Part shown: positions 18,873-29,880 of the stretch, piece after piece
Layout: every line of letters starts with the position of its first letter
Position numbering within the stretch: position 1 is the stretch's first letter
DNA from: Actinomycetospora sp. NBRC 106378
GTDB taxonomy: Bacteria > Actinomycetota > Actinomycetes > Mycobacteriales > Pseudonocardiaceae
Reading direction: 5' to 3'
Length of the DNA stretch: 64,000 nt
Assembly: GCF_030269685.1 (NCBI RefSeq)
Contig: NZ_BSTT01000001.1
Coordinates: 248,001 to 312,000, forward strand
Translations under genes and position numbers: made by a program
Notes under the pieces: model-generated
Told to the model about the DNA's origin: nothing
What the model saw: the letters and a program-made list of their open reading frames with translations, nothing else
The model's database searches: none

Positions 18873-20138
18873 CTATTCCGAGGCCTCGAGCGCCCGCTGG
18901 CGATCCGCCTTCCGCTTGGGCGTAGATGCGTACGCCTTCGGCACCAACCACGTCGCGAGCGCCCCGAGCGCGCCCGCCAGGGCGAAGATGTAGAAGCCCC
19001 ACGGGTAGGCGACGCCAATCGTCAGCAAGGCTCCCCCGAGGAGCGGTCCGCACATTGCGCCCACACGACCGACGCCCGCCGCCCAGCCCACACCCGCGGC
19101 CCGCAGGTGCTCGGGGTAGAACCGTTGGGTATAAGCATAGGTCAGCGATTGCGAGCTGAAGGTGAAGATTCCGGCCAGGAAGAGCGGTACATAGAGAAAC
19201 ACATTGGGAAGCGGGAGCGCGAACATCGCAAGGAAAACGGCCGCGCCCCCGAACCAGCTGATGTTCGCCAGCCGGGCACCCCGACGGTCAGCGAGCCAAC
19301 CCCCCAGGAACTGCCCGATGATCGCACCCAGGTTGAGGGTGAGCAGGAAGCCCAAGGAGTTGCCCAACGAGTAGCCGGCGGCGCTCATGATCTGCGGGAG
19401 CCAGGTGTTCAGCCCATAGATGAGCATGAGACCCATGAAGCTCGCCACCCAGAACGCCAGAGTCGCGCGCAATCCGCGGCCGCGGAAGAGGCCGGCGAGA
19501 GCATCCCGGTCGGGATGATCGTGTTCCTCGATCCTGATGTTGGTCGCTTCGATGACCGGGGCTGCCCGCGGGAGGTAGCGAATCATCAGCGGGACGAGCA
19601 CAACCGCCGGAGCGGCTCCGACGACGAAGATCGACCGCCACCCGAACGCCGGAACCATCAGAATCCCGAGTAGCGCGCAGACCACTCCCCCCAGGGGGTA
19701 GCCAGTCATCATCGTCGTGGTCGCGCTGCTGCTCTTGTGATCTTGTGACCGACGCGCTGCCACCATGGTGACCCCGATCGGCAAGCACCCACCGAGACCC
19801 ACCCCCGTGATGAACCGGAAGATGGTGAAGACCGCCGCCGAGGGGGACAGCGCACTGAGCGCCATGCCCACCGAGAAACAGACCACGGAGGCGATGAGAG
19901 CATTCTTGGACCCGATCCGGGCGCTCAGGCTGCTACTGGCGATCGCACCAACGGCCATGCCGAGGAGACCGATCGTGGCTATGACGGACGCCGACGCCGG
20001 CGTCAGGTCCCACACCCTCGTTCTCAGAAGTACTGGGAACACTACTGCTAGCGCAACGACGTCGAAGCCGTCCAGAACGACTGCGGACCAGGCCAGCAAT
20101 GGCACGCTGCGGCCGGGGAGCGTAGATGAGGATCGCAT
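18873..20138 (-). CDS. MFS aromatic-acid:H+ symporter, second copy
   Basis: 421 residues, 12 membrane helices. SAVVLDGFDVVALAVVFPVL carries the D-G-x-D signature of the AAHS family, and YPEHLRAAGVGWAAGVGRVG is the C-half motif. It is only distantly similar to the permease at 13847-15199, so it likely has a different ligand, probably the substrate of the FAD hydroxylase 93 bases downstream. AGGAGA lies just before the ATG. The gene is distinctly AT-richer and less codon-biased than its neighbours, suggesting acquisition. Confidence 0.88.
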   Translation of the reverse strand: MRSSSTLPGRSVPLLAWSAVVLDGFDVVALAVVFPVLLRTRVWDLTPASASVIATIGLLGMAVGAIASSSLSARIGSKNALIASVVCFSVGMALSALSPSAAVFTIFRFITGVGLGGCLPIGVTMVAARRSQDHKSSSATTTMMTGYPLGGVVCALLGILMVPAFGWRSIFVVGAAPAVVLVPLMIRYLPRAAPVIEATNIRIEEHDHPDRDALAGLFRGRGLRATLAFWVASFMGLMLIYGLNTWLPQIMSAAGYSLGNSLGFLLTLNLGAIIGQFLGGWLADRRGARLANISWFGGAAVFLAMFALPLPNVFLYVPLFLAGIFTFSSQSLTYAYTQRFYPEHLRAAGVGWAAGVGRVGAMCGPLLGGALLTIGVAYPWGFYIFALAGALGALATWLVPKAYASTPKRKADRQRALEASE

Positions 20139-20355
20139 GGCGTCTCCTGAGCGGGCCGGGCTCCGACGTCCTGGCGTTGCGCCAAGGTAAGTACGTCGTT
20201 TCTCCGCTCTCTACGGGCTGCCGACGATGAGCCGATCGAACTCGTCGATGGCCGGGCTCTTGCAAGAGCACGCCGCCATGGAATGCCGCGCCGCCGGAGC
20301 GTTGCCCGGTCCGATCTTCATCGAAGCCGAGCTGGACCGACTGCACCTTGAGATG
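20139..20355. other. promoter region of the second permease operon; no gene seen
   Basis: About 217 bases between ksgA (stop at 20356, same strand) and the permease start. A minus-strand open frame (ending at 20211, with ACSCKSPAIDEFDRLIVG near its end) is possibly a remnant protein tail, but it has no recognisable domain and no start signal. This is one edge of the catabolic block. Confidence 0.4.
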
Positions 20356-21201
20356 TCAGGACGGAACGGCTGCCAGCGCCGCGAAGCGCGTGACGTCGAG
20401 CTGCTCGCCGCGCGTGGTCGGGTCGATCCCGGCCGCGCGCAGGCGGCGCTCGGCCTCCGCAGGCGACCCGGCCCAGCCGGCGAGGGCCGCCCGCAGGCCC
20501 TTGCGGCGCTGCGCGAAGGCGGCGTCGATGACGGCGAACGTGGCGCGCCGGTCCCCGTCGGGCTCCGCACGGCGCTCGAAGGCCACCAGCGCCGAGTCGA
20601 CGCCCGGGACCGGCCAGAACACGCCCCGCGGGACGGGGCCCGCCCGGCGAGCGTCGGCGTACCAGGCGAGCTTCACGCTCGGCGAGCCGTAGGCGGAATC
20701 CCCCGGCCGGGCGGCGAGGCGGTCGGCGACCTCGGACTGCACCATCACGAGGCCCCGGCGCAGCGCCGGCAGCTCCGCGAGGAGATGGAGCACCACCGGG
20801 ACGGCCACGTTGTAGGGCAGGTTCGCGACGAGGGCCGTGGGCGCCACGGGCAGGTCGGCCGCGGTGATCCGCAGCGCGTCGGCCTCGACCACGTGCAGGG
20901 TGCGCTCCGGGGCGTGCTCGGCCGCCGTCGTGGGCAGCCGGTCCGCCAGGGCCGGGTCGATCTCGACGGCGACCACGGCCGCCGCCTCGTCGAGCAGCGC
21001 GAGCGTCAGCGACCCCAGGCCGGGGCCGACCTCGAGGACCACGTCGTCGCCGGTGAGCTCCGCCAGCCGCACGATCCGCCGCACGGTGTTGGCGTCGTGC
21101 ACGAAGTTCTGGCCGAGCTTCTTGGTGGGCCGCACACCGAGCTCCGCGGCCAGCCCCCGGATCTCACCGGCGCCGAGCAGTCGGACGGGAGCGGGAGTCA
21201 C
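20356..21201 (-). CDS. rsmA: 16S rRNA (adenine1518/1519-N6)-dimethyltransferase
   Basis: 281 residues. [20 protein letters not shown] is the KsgA N-terminal signature, [17 protein letters not shown] the SAM-binding motif I, and [20 protein letters not shown] the catalytic N-L-P-Y motif. The enzyme dimethylates two adjacent adenines of 16S rRNA during 30S maturation. The GTG at 21201 gives the usual N-terminus; earlier in-frame codons read through an intergenic repeat. It follows rpfB in the conserved metG-tatD-rpfB-ksgA order, but ispE, the usual next gene, is displaced to 9.1 kb. Confidence 0.95.
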   Translation of the reverse strand: MTPAPVRLLGAGEIRGLAAELGVRPTKKLGQNFVHDANTVRRIVRLAELTGDDVVLEVGPGLGSLTLALLDEAAAVVAVEIDPALADRLPTTAAEHAPERTLHVVEADALRITAADLPVAPTALVANLPYNVAVPVVLHLLAELPALRRGLVMVQSEVADRLAARPGDSAYGSPSVKLAWYADARRAGPVPRGVFWPVPGVDSALVAFERRAEPDGDRRATFAVIDAAFAQRRKGLRAALAGWAGSPAEAERRLRAAGIDPTTRGEQLDVTRFAALAAVPS

Positions 21202-21346
21202 CCCGCCATGATCCCCGACCCCGTCACGCGGACGGGCCCCGGGACCGTGTGGTCCCGGGGCCCGCTCGACGATGTGACGTCCCTGGCGCTGGATGACGGC
21301 AACGACGCTTTCCTGCCACGCAGGAGGGGCGCCACCCAGGGGGTGA
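21202..21346. other. rpfB-ksgA intergenic region with a half-copy of palindrome family 2
   Basis: The segment 21299-21319 contains GCAACGACGCTTTCCTGCCA plus C, identical to one arm of the long palindrome at 59090-59146. The second arm is missing here, so this is a solitary half-element. Confidence 0.65.
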
Positions 21347-23153
<1,807 letters not shown>

Positions 23154-24008
23154 TCACGGTTGAGGCTGTTCGGCCAGCCGGAAGGTCCGTTGGGCGTTCC
23201 GGGTGGCCGCCGCGGCGAGCTCCTCCGCGGGCTCGTCACGCAGCTCCGCGAGGTCCCGGGCCGTGTGGGGGATGACGTACGGCTCGTTCGGCCTACCGCG
23301 GAACGGGTGCGGAGTCAGGAACGGGGCGTCGGTCTCGGTCAGCACGAGGTCCGCCGGGGCGTGGGCGGCCGCCTCCCGGAGGTCGACGGCGTTCGCGTTG
23401 CGGAAGGTCGCCGTACCCGAGAACGACATGAGCCAGCCGTGCTCGGCGCAGATCCGGGCGAGCTCGGGGCCGCCGGAGAAACAGTGGAAGACGACGGTCT
23501 CCGGGGCGCCCTCGGCGCGGAGCACGTCGACGATCCCGCCGTGGGCCTCGCGGTCGTGGACCACCAGGGGCAGCCCGCGGCGCTTGGCGAGGTCGATGTG
23601 CCACGCGAACGCCTCGCGCTGCACGTCCAGCGGCGCGCAGTCCTCGCGCCGCGTCGTCCAGTAGTCGTCGAGGCCGGACTCCCCCACGGCGACCACGCGG
23701 GGCAGCGTCGTGAGGCGCTCCAGCTCCGCGCGGGCGTCGTCGGTGAGGTCGTTCGACCGCGTCGGGTGCAGCCCCACGGCGGCGAACACCCGCGGATCCG
23801 TGCCGGCCGCCCACGCGGCCCACTGCGCGGACGCGAGGTCGTCCGCCGTCGTCACCATCGCCGTGACGCCCGCCGTGGCGGCGCGGTCGAGGACCTGGCC
23901 CAGCGTCCCGGGGTCGGTGGCCCCGCAGGCGTCGAGGTGGGTGTGGGCGTCGATCACGCCGCCAGGGATGGGTTCCGGGACGGGCGGTGGGGTCCTGTCC
24001 TTGCTCAT
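23154..24008 (-). CDS. TatD-family metal-dependent hydrolase/DNase
   Basis: 284 residues of the TatD amidohydrolase-fold family. [12 protein letters not shown] carries the first metal ligands (HxH), [12 protein letters not shown] a conserved acidic ligand, [13 protein letters not shown] and VVFHCFSGG later His ligands, and [13 protein letters not shown] the C-terminal Asp. Such proteins are Mg2+-dependent 3'-5' exonucleases/DNases and may act in DNA repair. The ATG at 24008 overlaps the metG stop (ATGA), placing it in the conserved metG-tatD-rpfB-ksgA block. Confidence 0.92.
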   Translation of the reverse strand: MSKDRTPPPVPEPIPGGVIDAHTHLDACGATDPGTLGQVLDRAATAGVTAMVTTADDLASAQWAAWAAGTDPRVFAAVGLHPTRSNDLTDDARAELERLTTLPRVVAVGESGLDDYWTTRREDCAPLDVQREAFAWHIDLAKRRGLPLVVHDREAHGGIVDVLRAEGAPETVVFHCFSGGPELARICAEHGWLMSFSGTATFRNANAVDLREAAAHAPADLVLTETDAPFLTPHPFRGRPNEPYVIPHTARDLAELRDEPAEELAAAATRNAQRTFRLAEQPQP

Positions 24009-25798
24009 GCGGGCGTGATCGGCGCCCAGGACGGGCCGGTCTCCCCCAGCCCGGGGTCGAGCTTCGCGAACAGCGGGGTGGGCCGGGACAGCGGGCGCCC
24101 GACGGGGATCGGGGTCGACTCCCAGCGCGCCTGCTCGTGGGCGTAGTCGCCGGTGAGCACCGAGTGCGTGGTGCCCAGCGAGGTCGTGTCGCCCTCGACG
24201 CGCTCCGGCTGCGCCGCCCACACCCCGGTGCCCCCGAGGGCCTCGTGGACCTTCTGCGCGGCGTGCGGCAGGAACGGCGTCAGGAGCGTGTTGGCGTCCT
24301 GCACCACCTGCAGCGCGGTGTGCAGGATCGTGTCCCGCCGCTCCGGGTCGTCCTTGCGCTTCCAGGGCTCCTCGTGGCTCAGGTAGGCGTTCGCCGCGCC
24401 CACCACCCGCATCGCCTCGGAGACGGCCTGCTTGAACCGGGACCGCTGCAGGTGCGCGCCGACCGTGGTGAAGGCCGCGCGGGCCTGCCCGAGCAGTTCG
24501 GCGTCGGCGGCCTCCGGGCGGGTCGGCTCCGGCACCGCGCCGACGTTCTTCGCCGCCATCGAGACCGAGCGGTTGACGAGGTTGCCCCACTCGTTGGCGA
24601 GCTCGAAGTTCGTGCGGCGGACGAACTCGTCCCAGGTGAAGTCGGTGTCCTGGTTCTCCGGGCCGGCCACGGCGATGAAGTAGCGCAGCGCGTCGGGCCC
24701 GAACTCGCGCAGGAAGTCCCCGACGTAGATGACGGTGCCGCGGCTCGTCGAGAACTTGGACCCGGACATCGTCAGGAACTCGCTGGAGACGACCTCCGTC
24801 GGGAGGTTGAGCGTGCCGAAGGCGCCCGGCTCGCCCCCCTTGTCCCCCGCCCCGTTCTGCCCGAGCAGCAGGGCGGGCCAGATGAGGGAGTGGAAGACGA
24901 TGTTGTCCTTGCCCATGAAGTAGTAGGCGCTGGCCTGCGGGTCGCACCACCACTCCTGCCAGGCGTCCGGGCGCCCGGAGCGCTCGGCCCACTCCACGGA
25001 CGCCGACAGGTAGCCGATCACCGCGTCGAACCAGACGTAGAACCGCTTCATCGGCGCGTCCCGCCAGCCGTCGAGCGGGATCTTCACGCCCCAGTCGAGG
25101 TCGCGGGTGATCGCGCGGGGACGCAGGTCCTGGAGCAGATTGCGGCTGAAGTTGAGGACGTTCGGCCGCCAGTTGCGCCGCGTGTCGAGCCAGCCGGCGA
25201 GCGACTCGGAGAACGCGGGGAGGTCGAGCATGAGGTGCTCGGTCTCGCGGAACTCCGGCACCTCGCCGTTGATCCGGCTCCGCGGGTTCTTCAGGTCCGC
25301 CGGGTCGAGCTGGTTGCCGCAGTTGTCGCACTGGTCGCCGCGGGCGCTCGGGTAGCCGCAGATCGGGCAGGTGCCCTCGATGTAGCGGTCGGGCAGCGTC
25401 CGCCCGGTCGACGGGCTGATCGCGCCGAGGGTCTTCTCCCCGAACACGTAGCCGTTCTTCCAGAGGGCCTCGAACATCCCCTGCACGACGCGGTGGTGGT
25501 TGTCGGTCGAGGTGCGGGTGAACAGGTCGTAGGACAGGCCGAGGCCCACCAGGTCGTCCTGGATCACCCGCGAGTAGCGGTCGACCAGCTCGCGCGGGGA
25601 GGTCCCCTCGGCGTCGGCCTGCACCTGGATCGGCGTGCCGTGCTCGTCGGTGCCCGACACCATGAGCACCCGGTTGCCGACCATCCGCTGGTAGCGGGAG
25701 AACACGTCGGAGGGCACACCGAAGCCGGACACGTGGCCGATGTGCCGGGGGCCGTTCGCGTAGGGCCACGCGACGGCGGTCAGCACGGACTCGCTCAT
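24005..25798 (-). CDS. metG: methionyl-tRNA synthetase
   Basis: 597 residues. The class I signature is [20 protein letters not shown] (HIGH), with a zinc-knuckle region containing [20 protein letters not shown] and a KMSKS-loop variant [11 protein letters not shown]. It charges tRNA-Met. The anticodon-binding helical domain is present; no C-terminal tRNA-binding EMAP-like domain is appended. The ATG at 25798 gives the standard N-terminus. Overlap with tatD (ATGA) shows an operon. Length is normal for the actinobacterial form. Confidence 0.96.
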   Translation of the reverse strand: MSESVLTAVAWPYANGPRHIGHVSGFGVPSDVFSRYQRMVGNRVLMVSGTDEHGTPIQVQADAEGTSPRELVDRYSRVIQDDLVGLGLSYDLFTRTSTDNHHRVVQGMFEALWKNGYVFGEKTLGAISPSTGRTLPDRYIEGTCPICGYPSARGDQCDNCGNQLDPADLKNPRSRINGEVPEFRETEHLMLDLPAFSESLAGWLDTRRNWRPNVLNFSRNLLQDLRPRAITRDLDWGVKIPLDGWRDAPMKRFYVWFDAVIGYLSASVEWAERSGRPDAWQEWWCDPQASAYYFMGKDNIVFHSLIWPALLLGQNGAGDKGGEPGAFGTLNLPTEVVSSEFLTMSGSKFSTSRGTVIYVGDFLREFGPDALRYFIAVAGPENQDTDFTWDEFVRRTNFELANEWGNLVNRSVSMAAKNVGAVPEPTRPEAADAELLGQARAAFTTVGAHLQRSRFKQAVSEAMRVVGAANAYLSHEEPWKRKDDPERRDTILHTALQVVQDANTLLTPFLPHAAQKVHEALGGTGVWAAQPERVEGDTTSLGTTHSVLTGDYAHEQARWESTPIPVGRPLSRPTPLFAKLDPGLGETGPSWAPITPA

Positions 25799-25829
25799 GT
25801 GTCCATTCTCCCGGTGCGCGCCACCGGGC

Positions 25830-26450
25830 CTACATCGCCCCGAACTGCCGGTCCCCCGCGTCGCCGAGGCCCGGCACGATGTAGCCGTGCTCGTTGAGCC
25901 GCTCGTCCACCGTGGCGGTGACCACGCGGACGCCCGGGTGGTCGGCCCGGAGCCGCTCGACCCCCTCGGGGGCCGCCACGACGCACACCGCGGTCACGTC
26001 GTCGGCCCCGCGCGCGGCGAGCAGGTCGATGGTGTGCGCCATCGAGCCGCCGGTGGCGAGCATCGGGTCGAGCACGAAGACCGGGCGGCCGGCGAGGTCG
26101 CCCGGCAGCGACTCCATGTACGGCGTCGGCTGCAGCGTCTCCTCGTCGCGGGCCACCCCGACGAAGCCCATGAGCGCGCCCGGCACCTGCGCGTGCGCGG
26201 CCTCGGCCATGCCCAGACCGGCCCGCAGCACCGGCACGAGGACCGGCGGTGCGGCGAGGGCGGCGCCGACGGTGTCGGCGACCGGCGTCGTGACGCGGGT
26301 GTCGGAGACCGGCGCGTCGCGCAGCGCCTCGTAGACGAGCATCGTCGTGAGGTCGCGGACGGCGGCGCGGAACGCGGCGCGGTCGGTGCGGGCGTCGCGC
26401 AGGGCGGTCAGACGCACGCGCGCGAGCGGATGGTCCACGACGAGCAGCAT
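25830..26450 (-). CDS. upp: uracil phosphoribosyltransferase
   Basis: 206 residues. The PRPP-binding loop [20 protein letters not shown] and C-terminal [20 protein letters not shown] (uracil-binding) are diagnostic. It converts uracil and PRPP to UMP (pyrimidine salvage). On the minus strand TAGGTT (26459-26464) lies 8 bases before the ATG, so the mRNA is probably leaderless. The next gene is divergent, 44 bases away. Confidence 0.96.
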   Translation of the reverse strand: MLLVVDHPLARVRLTALRDARTDRAAFRAAVRDLTTMLVYEALRDAPVSDTRVTTPVADTVGAALAAPPVLVPVLRAGLGMAEAAHAQVPGALMGFVGVARDEETLQPTPYMESLPGDLAGRPVFVLDPMLATGGSMAHTIDLLAARGADDVTAVCVVAAPEGVERLRADHPGVRVVTATVDERLNEHGYIVPGLGDAGDRQFGAM

Positions 26451-26458
26451 GGCCGGGA

Positions 26459-26464
26459 AACCTA
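26459..26464 (-). promoter_or_regulatory. -10 box TAGGTT of upp (leaderless)
   Basis: On the minus strand TAGGTT-TCCCGGCC-ATG. The divergent gene at 26495 has GACCCT six bases before its GTG, so two leaderless promoters sit back to back in this 44-base gap. Confidence 0.5.
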
Positions 26465-26494
26465 GCCGGACCCGTCGTCTGGGACCCTGGGGCC

Positions 26495-27175
26495 GTGGTC
26501 GCCGACGTCTATCGTTCCGGTCACGCCCGCGTCGTCGAGCTCGTCTCGGGCCTTCCCGACGACAGATCGGCGTGGCCGGTGCCCGCGTGTCCGGGGTGGA
26601 CCGTGCGTGACCTGCTCGCCCACCTCGTCGGGACCGCCGCGGACGTCGCCGTCCGCCGGACCGTCGGGGCCGGCCCCGACTGGACCGCGGTGCACGTGCG
26701 GGACCGCACCGGGCTCGACGTCACGACCCTGCTCGCCGAGTGGGAGGGCCGGCTCGGCGCGATGTCCGACGCCCTGGACGAACGCCGGGTGCCGATCAGC
26801 GTGCTCGGGGACCTGCTCGTCCACGAGGGCGATCTCGTCGAGGCCCTCGGAGCACCGCAGCCCCCGTGGGACGGGTGGGCCTCGTCGGCGTCGGTGCTGG
26901 TGCGTCAGGTGGTGAAGGGCATCCGGGGGCGGGAGACGCTCGTGGTGCGCGCCGGCGGGACCGAGTGGCGCTCACCCGACGACCACGCCGCCGACGCGGT
27001 GCGCAGCGTGCTGCGGGTCGACCTCTACGAGCTCTACCGCGGGCTCTCGAGCCGGCGCAGCCGGGCCCAGATGCGGCGGTGGGACTGGGACGGGCCGGCC
27101 GACCCGTGGGTGGACGCGCTGCCGGTGCACGGACCCCGGGACGACGAACAGCCGGTGCCCCCTCCTCGGACGTGA
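26495..27175 (+). CDS. maleylpyruvate isomerase/mycothiol-dependent enzyme family protein
   Basis: 226 residues. [20 protein letters not shown] then [20 protein letters not shown] is the MDMPI N-terminal DinB-like domain signature (P-x-C-P-x-W-T-V-x-D-L-x-x-H). Members are mycothiol-dependent transferases or isomerases, and most are uncharacterised. The GTG at 26495 follows GACCCT by 6 bases, as for a leaderless mRNA. The terminator stem at 27149-27192 overlaps its last codons. Confidence 0.8.
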   Translation: MVADVYRSGHARVVELVSGLPDDRSAWPVPACPGWTVRDLLAHLVGTAADVAVRRTVGAGPDWTAVHVRDRTGLDVTTLLAEWEGRLGAMSDALDERRVPISVLGDLLVHEGDLVEALGAPQPPWDGWASSASVLVRQVVKGIRGRETLVVRAGGTEWRSPDDHAADAVRSVLRVDLYELYRGLSSRRSRAQMRRWDWDGPADPWVDALPVHGPRDDEQPVPPPRT

Positions 27176-27192
27176 GGAGCGGGCACCGGCTG
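27149..27192. terminator. bidirectional terminator hairpin
   Basis: Arms CAGCCGGTGCCC and GGGCACCGGCTG with an inner CTCCTC/GAGGAG stem, between convergent genes. No T-run follows, as usual in these genomes. Confidence 0.7.
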
Positions 27193-27209
27193 CGCGGCAC
27201 GGGTCGGAC

Positions 27210-27569
27210 TCAGACGGGCAGGAGCCCGGTGAGGATGTCCGTGATGGAGGTCGTCGACGAGGTGTTGGACGTCCGCGTCGTGGTGTCGCCGTTGATGATG
27301 CTGCTGCCGAGGGTCGCGACGTTGTTCCCCGAGAGGATCTTGTTGCCGTTCGCGATGTCGCAGAGGTTGCTGGCCGAGAAGTCCTGGTCGCCGCCGGTGG
27401 TGTCACCGAGGGTGCGGCCGGCACCGTTCTCGCTGGCACCCTTGATCGTGTTCGAGCAGCCCTGGGCGGCGGCGTGACCCGACTCGTGGGCGGAGGCGAT
27501 CCCGGCGAGCGAGCCGAGACCGGCACCGACGATGGCGGTCGAGACGACGACCTTGCGCAGCATGGACAT
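27210..27569 (-). CDS. small secreted protein of the nine-member tandem family, member 1
   Basis: 119 residues. A signal peptide (MSMLRKVVVSTAIVGAGLGS...IASA) is followed by HESGH, then GCSN, the family block GRTLGDTTGGDQDFSASNLC, and DIANGNKILSGNNVATLGSS with a Ser/Thr-rich tail. The two mature cysteines are separated by 31 residues, as in the other main-group members, suggesting one disulfide. No membrane anchor, sortase motif or enzyme motif. It is the last of nine same-strand paralogues and has its own upstream region, separated from member 2 by a terminator stem. Function unknown; an exported cell-surface or matrix protein is inferred. Confidence 0.85.
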   Translation of the reverse strand: MSMLRKVVVSTAIVGAGLGSLAGIASAHESGHAAAQGCSNTIKGASENGAGRTLGDTTGGDQDFSASNLCDIANGNKILSGNNVATLGSSIINGDTTTRTSNTSSTTSITDILTGLLPV

Positions 27570-27679
27570 GAGTTCTCCCTGGGAGGGGCGGCCGTCTTGG
27601 CCGGAACGGGGACACCCGGCGATGACCGGGCGGGTCGAACGGAGTTGCAGGTGTCGGGCACCCGCGGTGGAGGGGAGCG

Positions 27680-27707
27680 GGGTGGGCCGGCCGAGGGCGG
27701 CCCACCC
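27680..27707 (-). terminator. terminator stem after member 2
   Basis: GGGTGGGCCG ... CGGCCCACCC hairpin, 39 bases downstream of the member 2 stop. Confidence 0.6.
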
Positions 27708-27745
27708 TCCGACTCCGGACGAGACGCACCCGTCCGAGGTGGGAA

Positions 27746-28096
27746 CTAGCCGGCGGCCGGGAGGGTGGTCGACTCGTTGCGGGTGTCGGTGTCGTTCGAC
27801 GTCCGCGTGTCGGTCCGGGTGTCGCCGTTGACGATCGAGCTCAGGCCGCTCGACACGTTGTTGCCGCTGAGGACCTCGTTGCCGTTGAGGATGTCGCAGG
27901 TGTTGCTCACGTCGAGCGACTGCGGGCTGCCGGTGGTGTCACCGAGCGAGTCACCCGAGGAGTTCTTCGCGGCCGCCTCGGCGGTGTTCGAGCAGCCCTT
28001 GGCGGCGTGGCCCGACTCGTGGGCCGACGCGAGGCCGGTGATCGAGCCGAGACCGGCACCGAGGATCGCGGTCGTGATGAGGGTCTTGCGAAGCAT
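27746..28096 (-). CDS. small secreted protein of the tandem family, member 2
   Basis: 116 residues. Signal peptide MLRKTLITTAILGAGLGSIT...ASA, then HESGH, KGCSN, the diverged block SLGDTTGSPQSLDVSNTC, and DILNGNEVLSGNNVSSGLSS, ending in a Thr/Asp-rich tail with no hydrophobic end. Cysteine spacing is again 31. The start lies only 50 bases after the member 3 stop, with no strong stem between, so members 3 and 2 may share a transcript. Divergence of the central block (GSPQSL in place of GGDQDL) marks it as an older duplicate. Confidence 0.85.
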   Translation of the reverse strand: MLRKTLITTAILGAGLGSITGLASAHESGHAAKGCSNTAEAAAKNSSGDSLGDTTGSPQSLDVSNTCDILNGNEVLSGNNVSSGLSSIVNGDTRTDTRTSNDTDTRNESTTLPAAG

Positions 28097-28146
28097 GGCG
28101 GTCCTTCTGGGGAGCGGGACGGACGGGACGGGCGGAATCGCGACGA

Positions 28147-28521
28147 TCAGACGCCGAGGATCGGGCCGAGCACCGGGATCGTGGTGTTCGAGTTGCTCTC
28201 GGAGGTCGACGTCGAGGTCCGGGTGTCGGTGCGGTCGTCACCGTTGCGGATCGCGGAGCCACCGGTGGCGGCGTTGTTGTCGCTCCCGATCGAGTTGCCG
28301 TTGAAGATGTCGCAGACGTTGCTGGCGTCGAACGTCTGGTCGCCACCGTCGGTGTCGCCCAGCGTGCGGCCCGCGCCGTTCTCGCTCTTGCCCGCGATGT
28401 CGTTCGAGCAGCCCTTGGACCCGCCGTCGTGGTGGTCCCACGCGAGCGCGGCACCGGACATCGAGCCCAGGCCGGCACCGATGATGACGGTGGTGAGAAC
28501 GGTCTTGCGCAGCATCGACAT
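28147..28521 (-). CDS. small secreted protein of the tandem family, member 3
   Basis: 124 residues. The start MSMLRKTVLTTVIIGAGLGS is chosen by paralogue alignment and the GGGGGA ribosome site 7 bases upstream; an in-frame ATG 31 codons earlier has no ribosome site. The mature part begins WDHHDGGSKGCSN, followed by GRTLGDTDGGDQTFDASNVC, DIFNGNSIGSDNNAATGGSA and a Ser/Thr tail ending in IPVLGPILGV. Its upstream region carries the 35-base shared motif at 28616-28650. Function unknown. Confidence 0.86.
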   Translation of the reverse strand: MSMLRKTVLTTVIIGAGLGSMSGAALAWDHHDGGSKGCSNDIAGKSENGAGRTLGDTDGGDQTFDASNVCDIFNGNSIGSDNNAATGGSAIRNGDDRTDTRTSTSTSESNSNTTIPVLGPILGV

Positions 28522-28615
28522 GTCGTATTCCCCCGAATAGTTGTCGTCGGTCTTCGTCGCCGTTGCATGCCTCGCATGACCGGCCACGTCGACGTCAACG
28601 GACAGCCCAGTCACG

Positions 28616-28650
28616 GGTCACGGATCCATCACGACGTTCGCCCGTTCGTG
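28616..28650 (-). promoter_or_regulatory. shared 35-base upstream motif (member 3)
   Basis: The plus strand runs GGTCACGG ... CGTTCGTG. It matches the site at 30331-30365 at 32 of 35 positions and lies 94 bases before the member 3 start, against 96 for member 6. Its position and conservation suggest a promoter or activator site. Confidence 0.6.
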
Positions 28651-28735
28651 AAATGCCTCCATGGCGGGACCACGGCCGGAGCAATTACCGGACGCTTTTT
28701 CCGAACACATTCCGTACGGTGCCCCGGAACGACGA

Positions 28736-28780
28736 CGGGCCGGTGTCCGACCCCCGGTCACGGGAGCGGACACCGGCCCG
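28736..28780 (-). terminator. terminator stem after member 4
   Basis: CGGGCCGGTGTCCG ... CGGACACCGGCCCG, perfect 14-base arms, just beyond the member 4 stop. Confidence 0.7.
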
Positions 28781-28799
28781 GGGCGCGGTGGTGCGGAGC

Positions 28800-29144
28800 T
28801 CAGCCCGTGGTCGTCGTCGTGGTGCTGTCGTCGGACGTCGTCCGGGTCCGGGTCACCGTGGTGTCGTCGCCGTTGCGGATCGAGCTGGCGCCCGTGGCGG
28901 CGTTGTTGTCGCTCAGCACGCGGTTGCCGTTGAGGATGTCGCAGGTGTTCGACGCGGAGAGGTCCTGGTCGCCCCCGGTGGTGTCGCCCAGGGTGCGGTC
29001 GGCCCCGTTGGCGTTCTTCGCGGCGACCCCGTTGGAGCAGCCACCCCCGTCGTGGTGCTCGTGGGCGGTCGCCACACCGGCGGTGGAGGCGAGCCCGGCA
29101 CCCAGGATGGCGCTGGCGAGAACGGTCTTGCGGAAGACGGACAT
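28800..29144 (-). CDS. small secreted protein of the tandem family, member 4
   Basis: 114 residues. Signal peptide MSVFRKTVLASAILGAGLAS...ATA, then HEHHDGGGCSN, the block DRTLGDTTGGDQDLSASNTC, DILNGNRVLSDNNAATGASS and a Thr-rich tail. The two cysteines are 31 residues apart. GGGGGA lies 5 bases before the ATG. It is most like member 6, so those two are recent duplicates. No transmembrane or wall-anchor motif follows the signal peptide. Confidence 0.86.
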   Translation of the reverse strand: MSVFRKTVLASAILGAGLASTAGVATAHEHHDGGGCSNGVAAKNANGADRTLGDTTGGDQDLSASNTCDILNGNRVLSDNNAATGASSIRNGDDTTVTRTRTTSDDSTTTTTTG

Positions 29145-29261
29145 GTGATTCCCCCGTGGATCGGTCGGATGTGCTTCCTCGACAGGTCCAACGCATTCCC
29201 GGACATGGCCGTGACGTGCAGCCCCCGACCTTCGCCCAATGGAGGTGCCCGACACGACGAA

Positions 29262-29292
29262 ACGGCCGGCACCCGTGATGGGCGCCGGCCGT
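29262..29292 (-). terminator. terminator stem after member 5
   Basis: ACGGCCGGC ... GCCGGCCGT hairpin 13 bases beyond the member 5 stop. Confidence 0.65.
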
Positions 29293-29304
29293 CGGGTCGG
29301 TCGA

Positions 29305-29655
29305 TCAGTTGAAGGGGAAGCCGGGGCCGAAGAACGCGTCGAAGCTCGTCGTCCGCGTGACCGTCCTGGTGATGGTGGTCTGGTTCCCGTTGCGAATGCT
29401 GCTGCCACCCGACGCGATGTTGTTCCCGCTGCCGATGACGTTGCCGTTCCCGTTGTGACAGGAGTTCGACACGGAGATGTTCTGGGATCCGCCGGTGGTG
29501 TCGCCCAGCGTGCGCCCGGCACTCGTCTTCGACGTCGCCGAGACCGAGTTGGAGCAGGAGTTCGACGGCGCGGCACTCGCCATTCCGCCCGTCGACGCGA
29601 TTCCGACCCCGACGACGGCAGCGGCCACGGCGGCGCGACCCAGGACGTTCTTCAT
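29305..29655 (-). CDS. small secreted protein of the tandem family, member 5
   Basis: 116 residues. Signal peptide MKNVLGRAAVAAAVVGVGIA...ASA, with no His-rich segment, then APSNSCSN, the block GRTLGDTTGGSQNISVSNSC and HNGNGNVIGSGNNIASGGSS, and a Thr-rich tail ending in FFGPGFPFN. Cysteine spacing is 31, as in the His-rich members. It is the most divergent main-group member, with a different signal sequence and Phe-rich end. GGGGGA precedes the ATG. A perfect stem CACCGCCCC/GGGGCGGTG (29682-29704) lies just upstream, in the leader or promoter. Confidence 0.84.
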   Translation of the reverse strand: MKNVLGRAAVAAAVVGVGIASTGGMASAAPSNSCSNSVSATSKTSAGRTLGDTTGGSQNISVSNSCHNGNGNVIGSGNNIASGGSSIRNGNQTTITRTVTRTTSFDAFFGPGFPFN

Positions 29656-29681
29656 GACGATTCCCCCACGATTCCGATGTG

Positions 29682-29704
29682 TGCACCGCCCCTCTCCGGG
29701 GCGG
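29682..29704 (-). other. hairpin upstream of member 5
   Basis: CACCGCCCC-TCTCC-GGGGCGGTG, a perfect 9-base stem 27 bases upstream of the start codon. It could be a leader hairpin or an operator; no other member shows it. Confidence 0.45.
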
Positions 29705-29788
29705 TGTCTCATCAGGGACATCGCCGCACGACGGCGCGATATCACCACGATGTCGGAATGTGCACCGATCAGGTGACGACAGACGAAA

Positions 29789-29859
29789 GGGCCGGATCCT
29801 CGCGCGCTGGGGAGCTGATACCCCGGGAACTCCCGGGGCAGCGCGCGAGGATCCGGCCC
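29789..29859 (-). terminator. long terminator stem after member 6
   Basis: Perfect 21-base arms (29789-29809 and 29839-29859, built on GGCCGGATCCTCGCGCGCTG), enclosing a smaller CCCCGGGA/TCCCGGGG stem. It begins 21 bases past the member 6 stop. Confidence 0.75.
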
Positions 29860-29880
29860 GTCACCGTGCGGTGATGTCGA

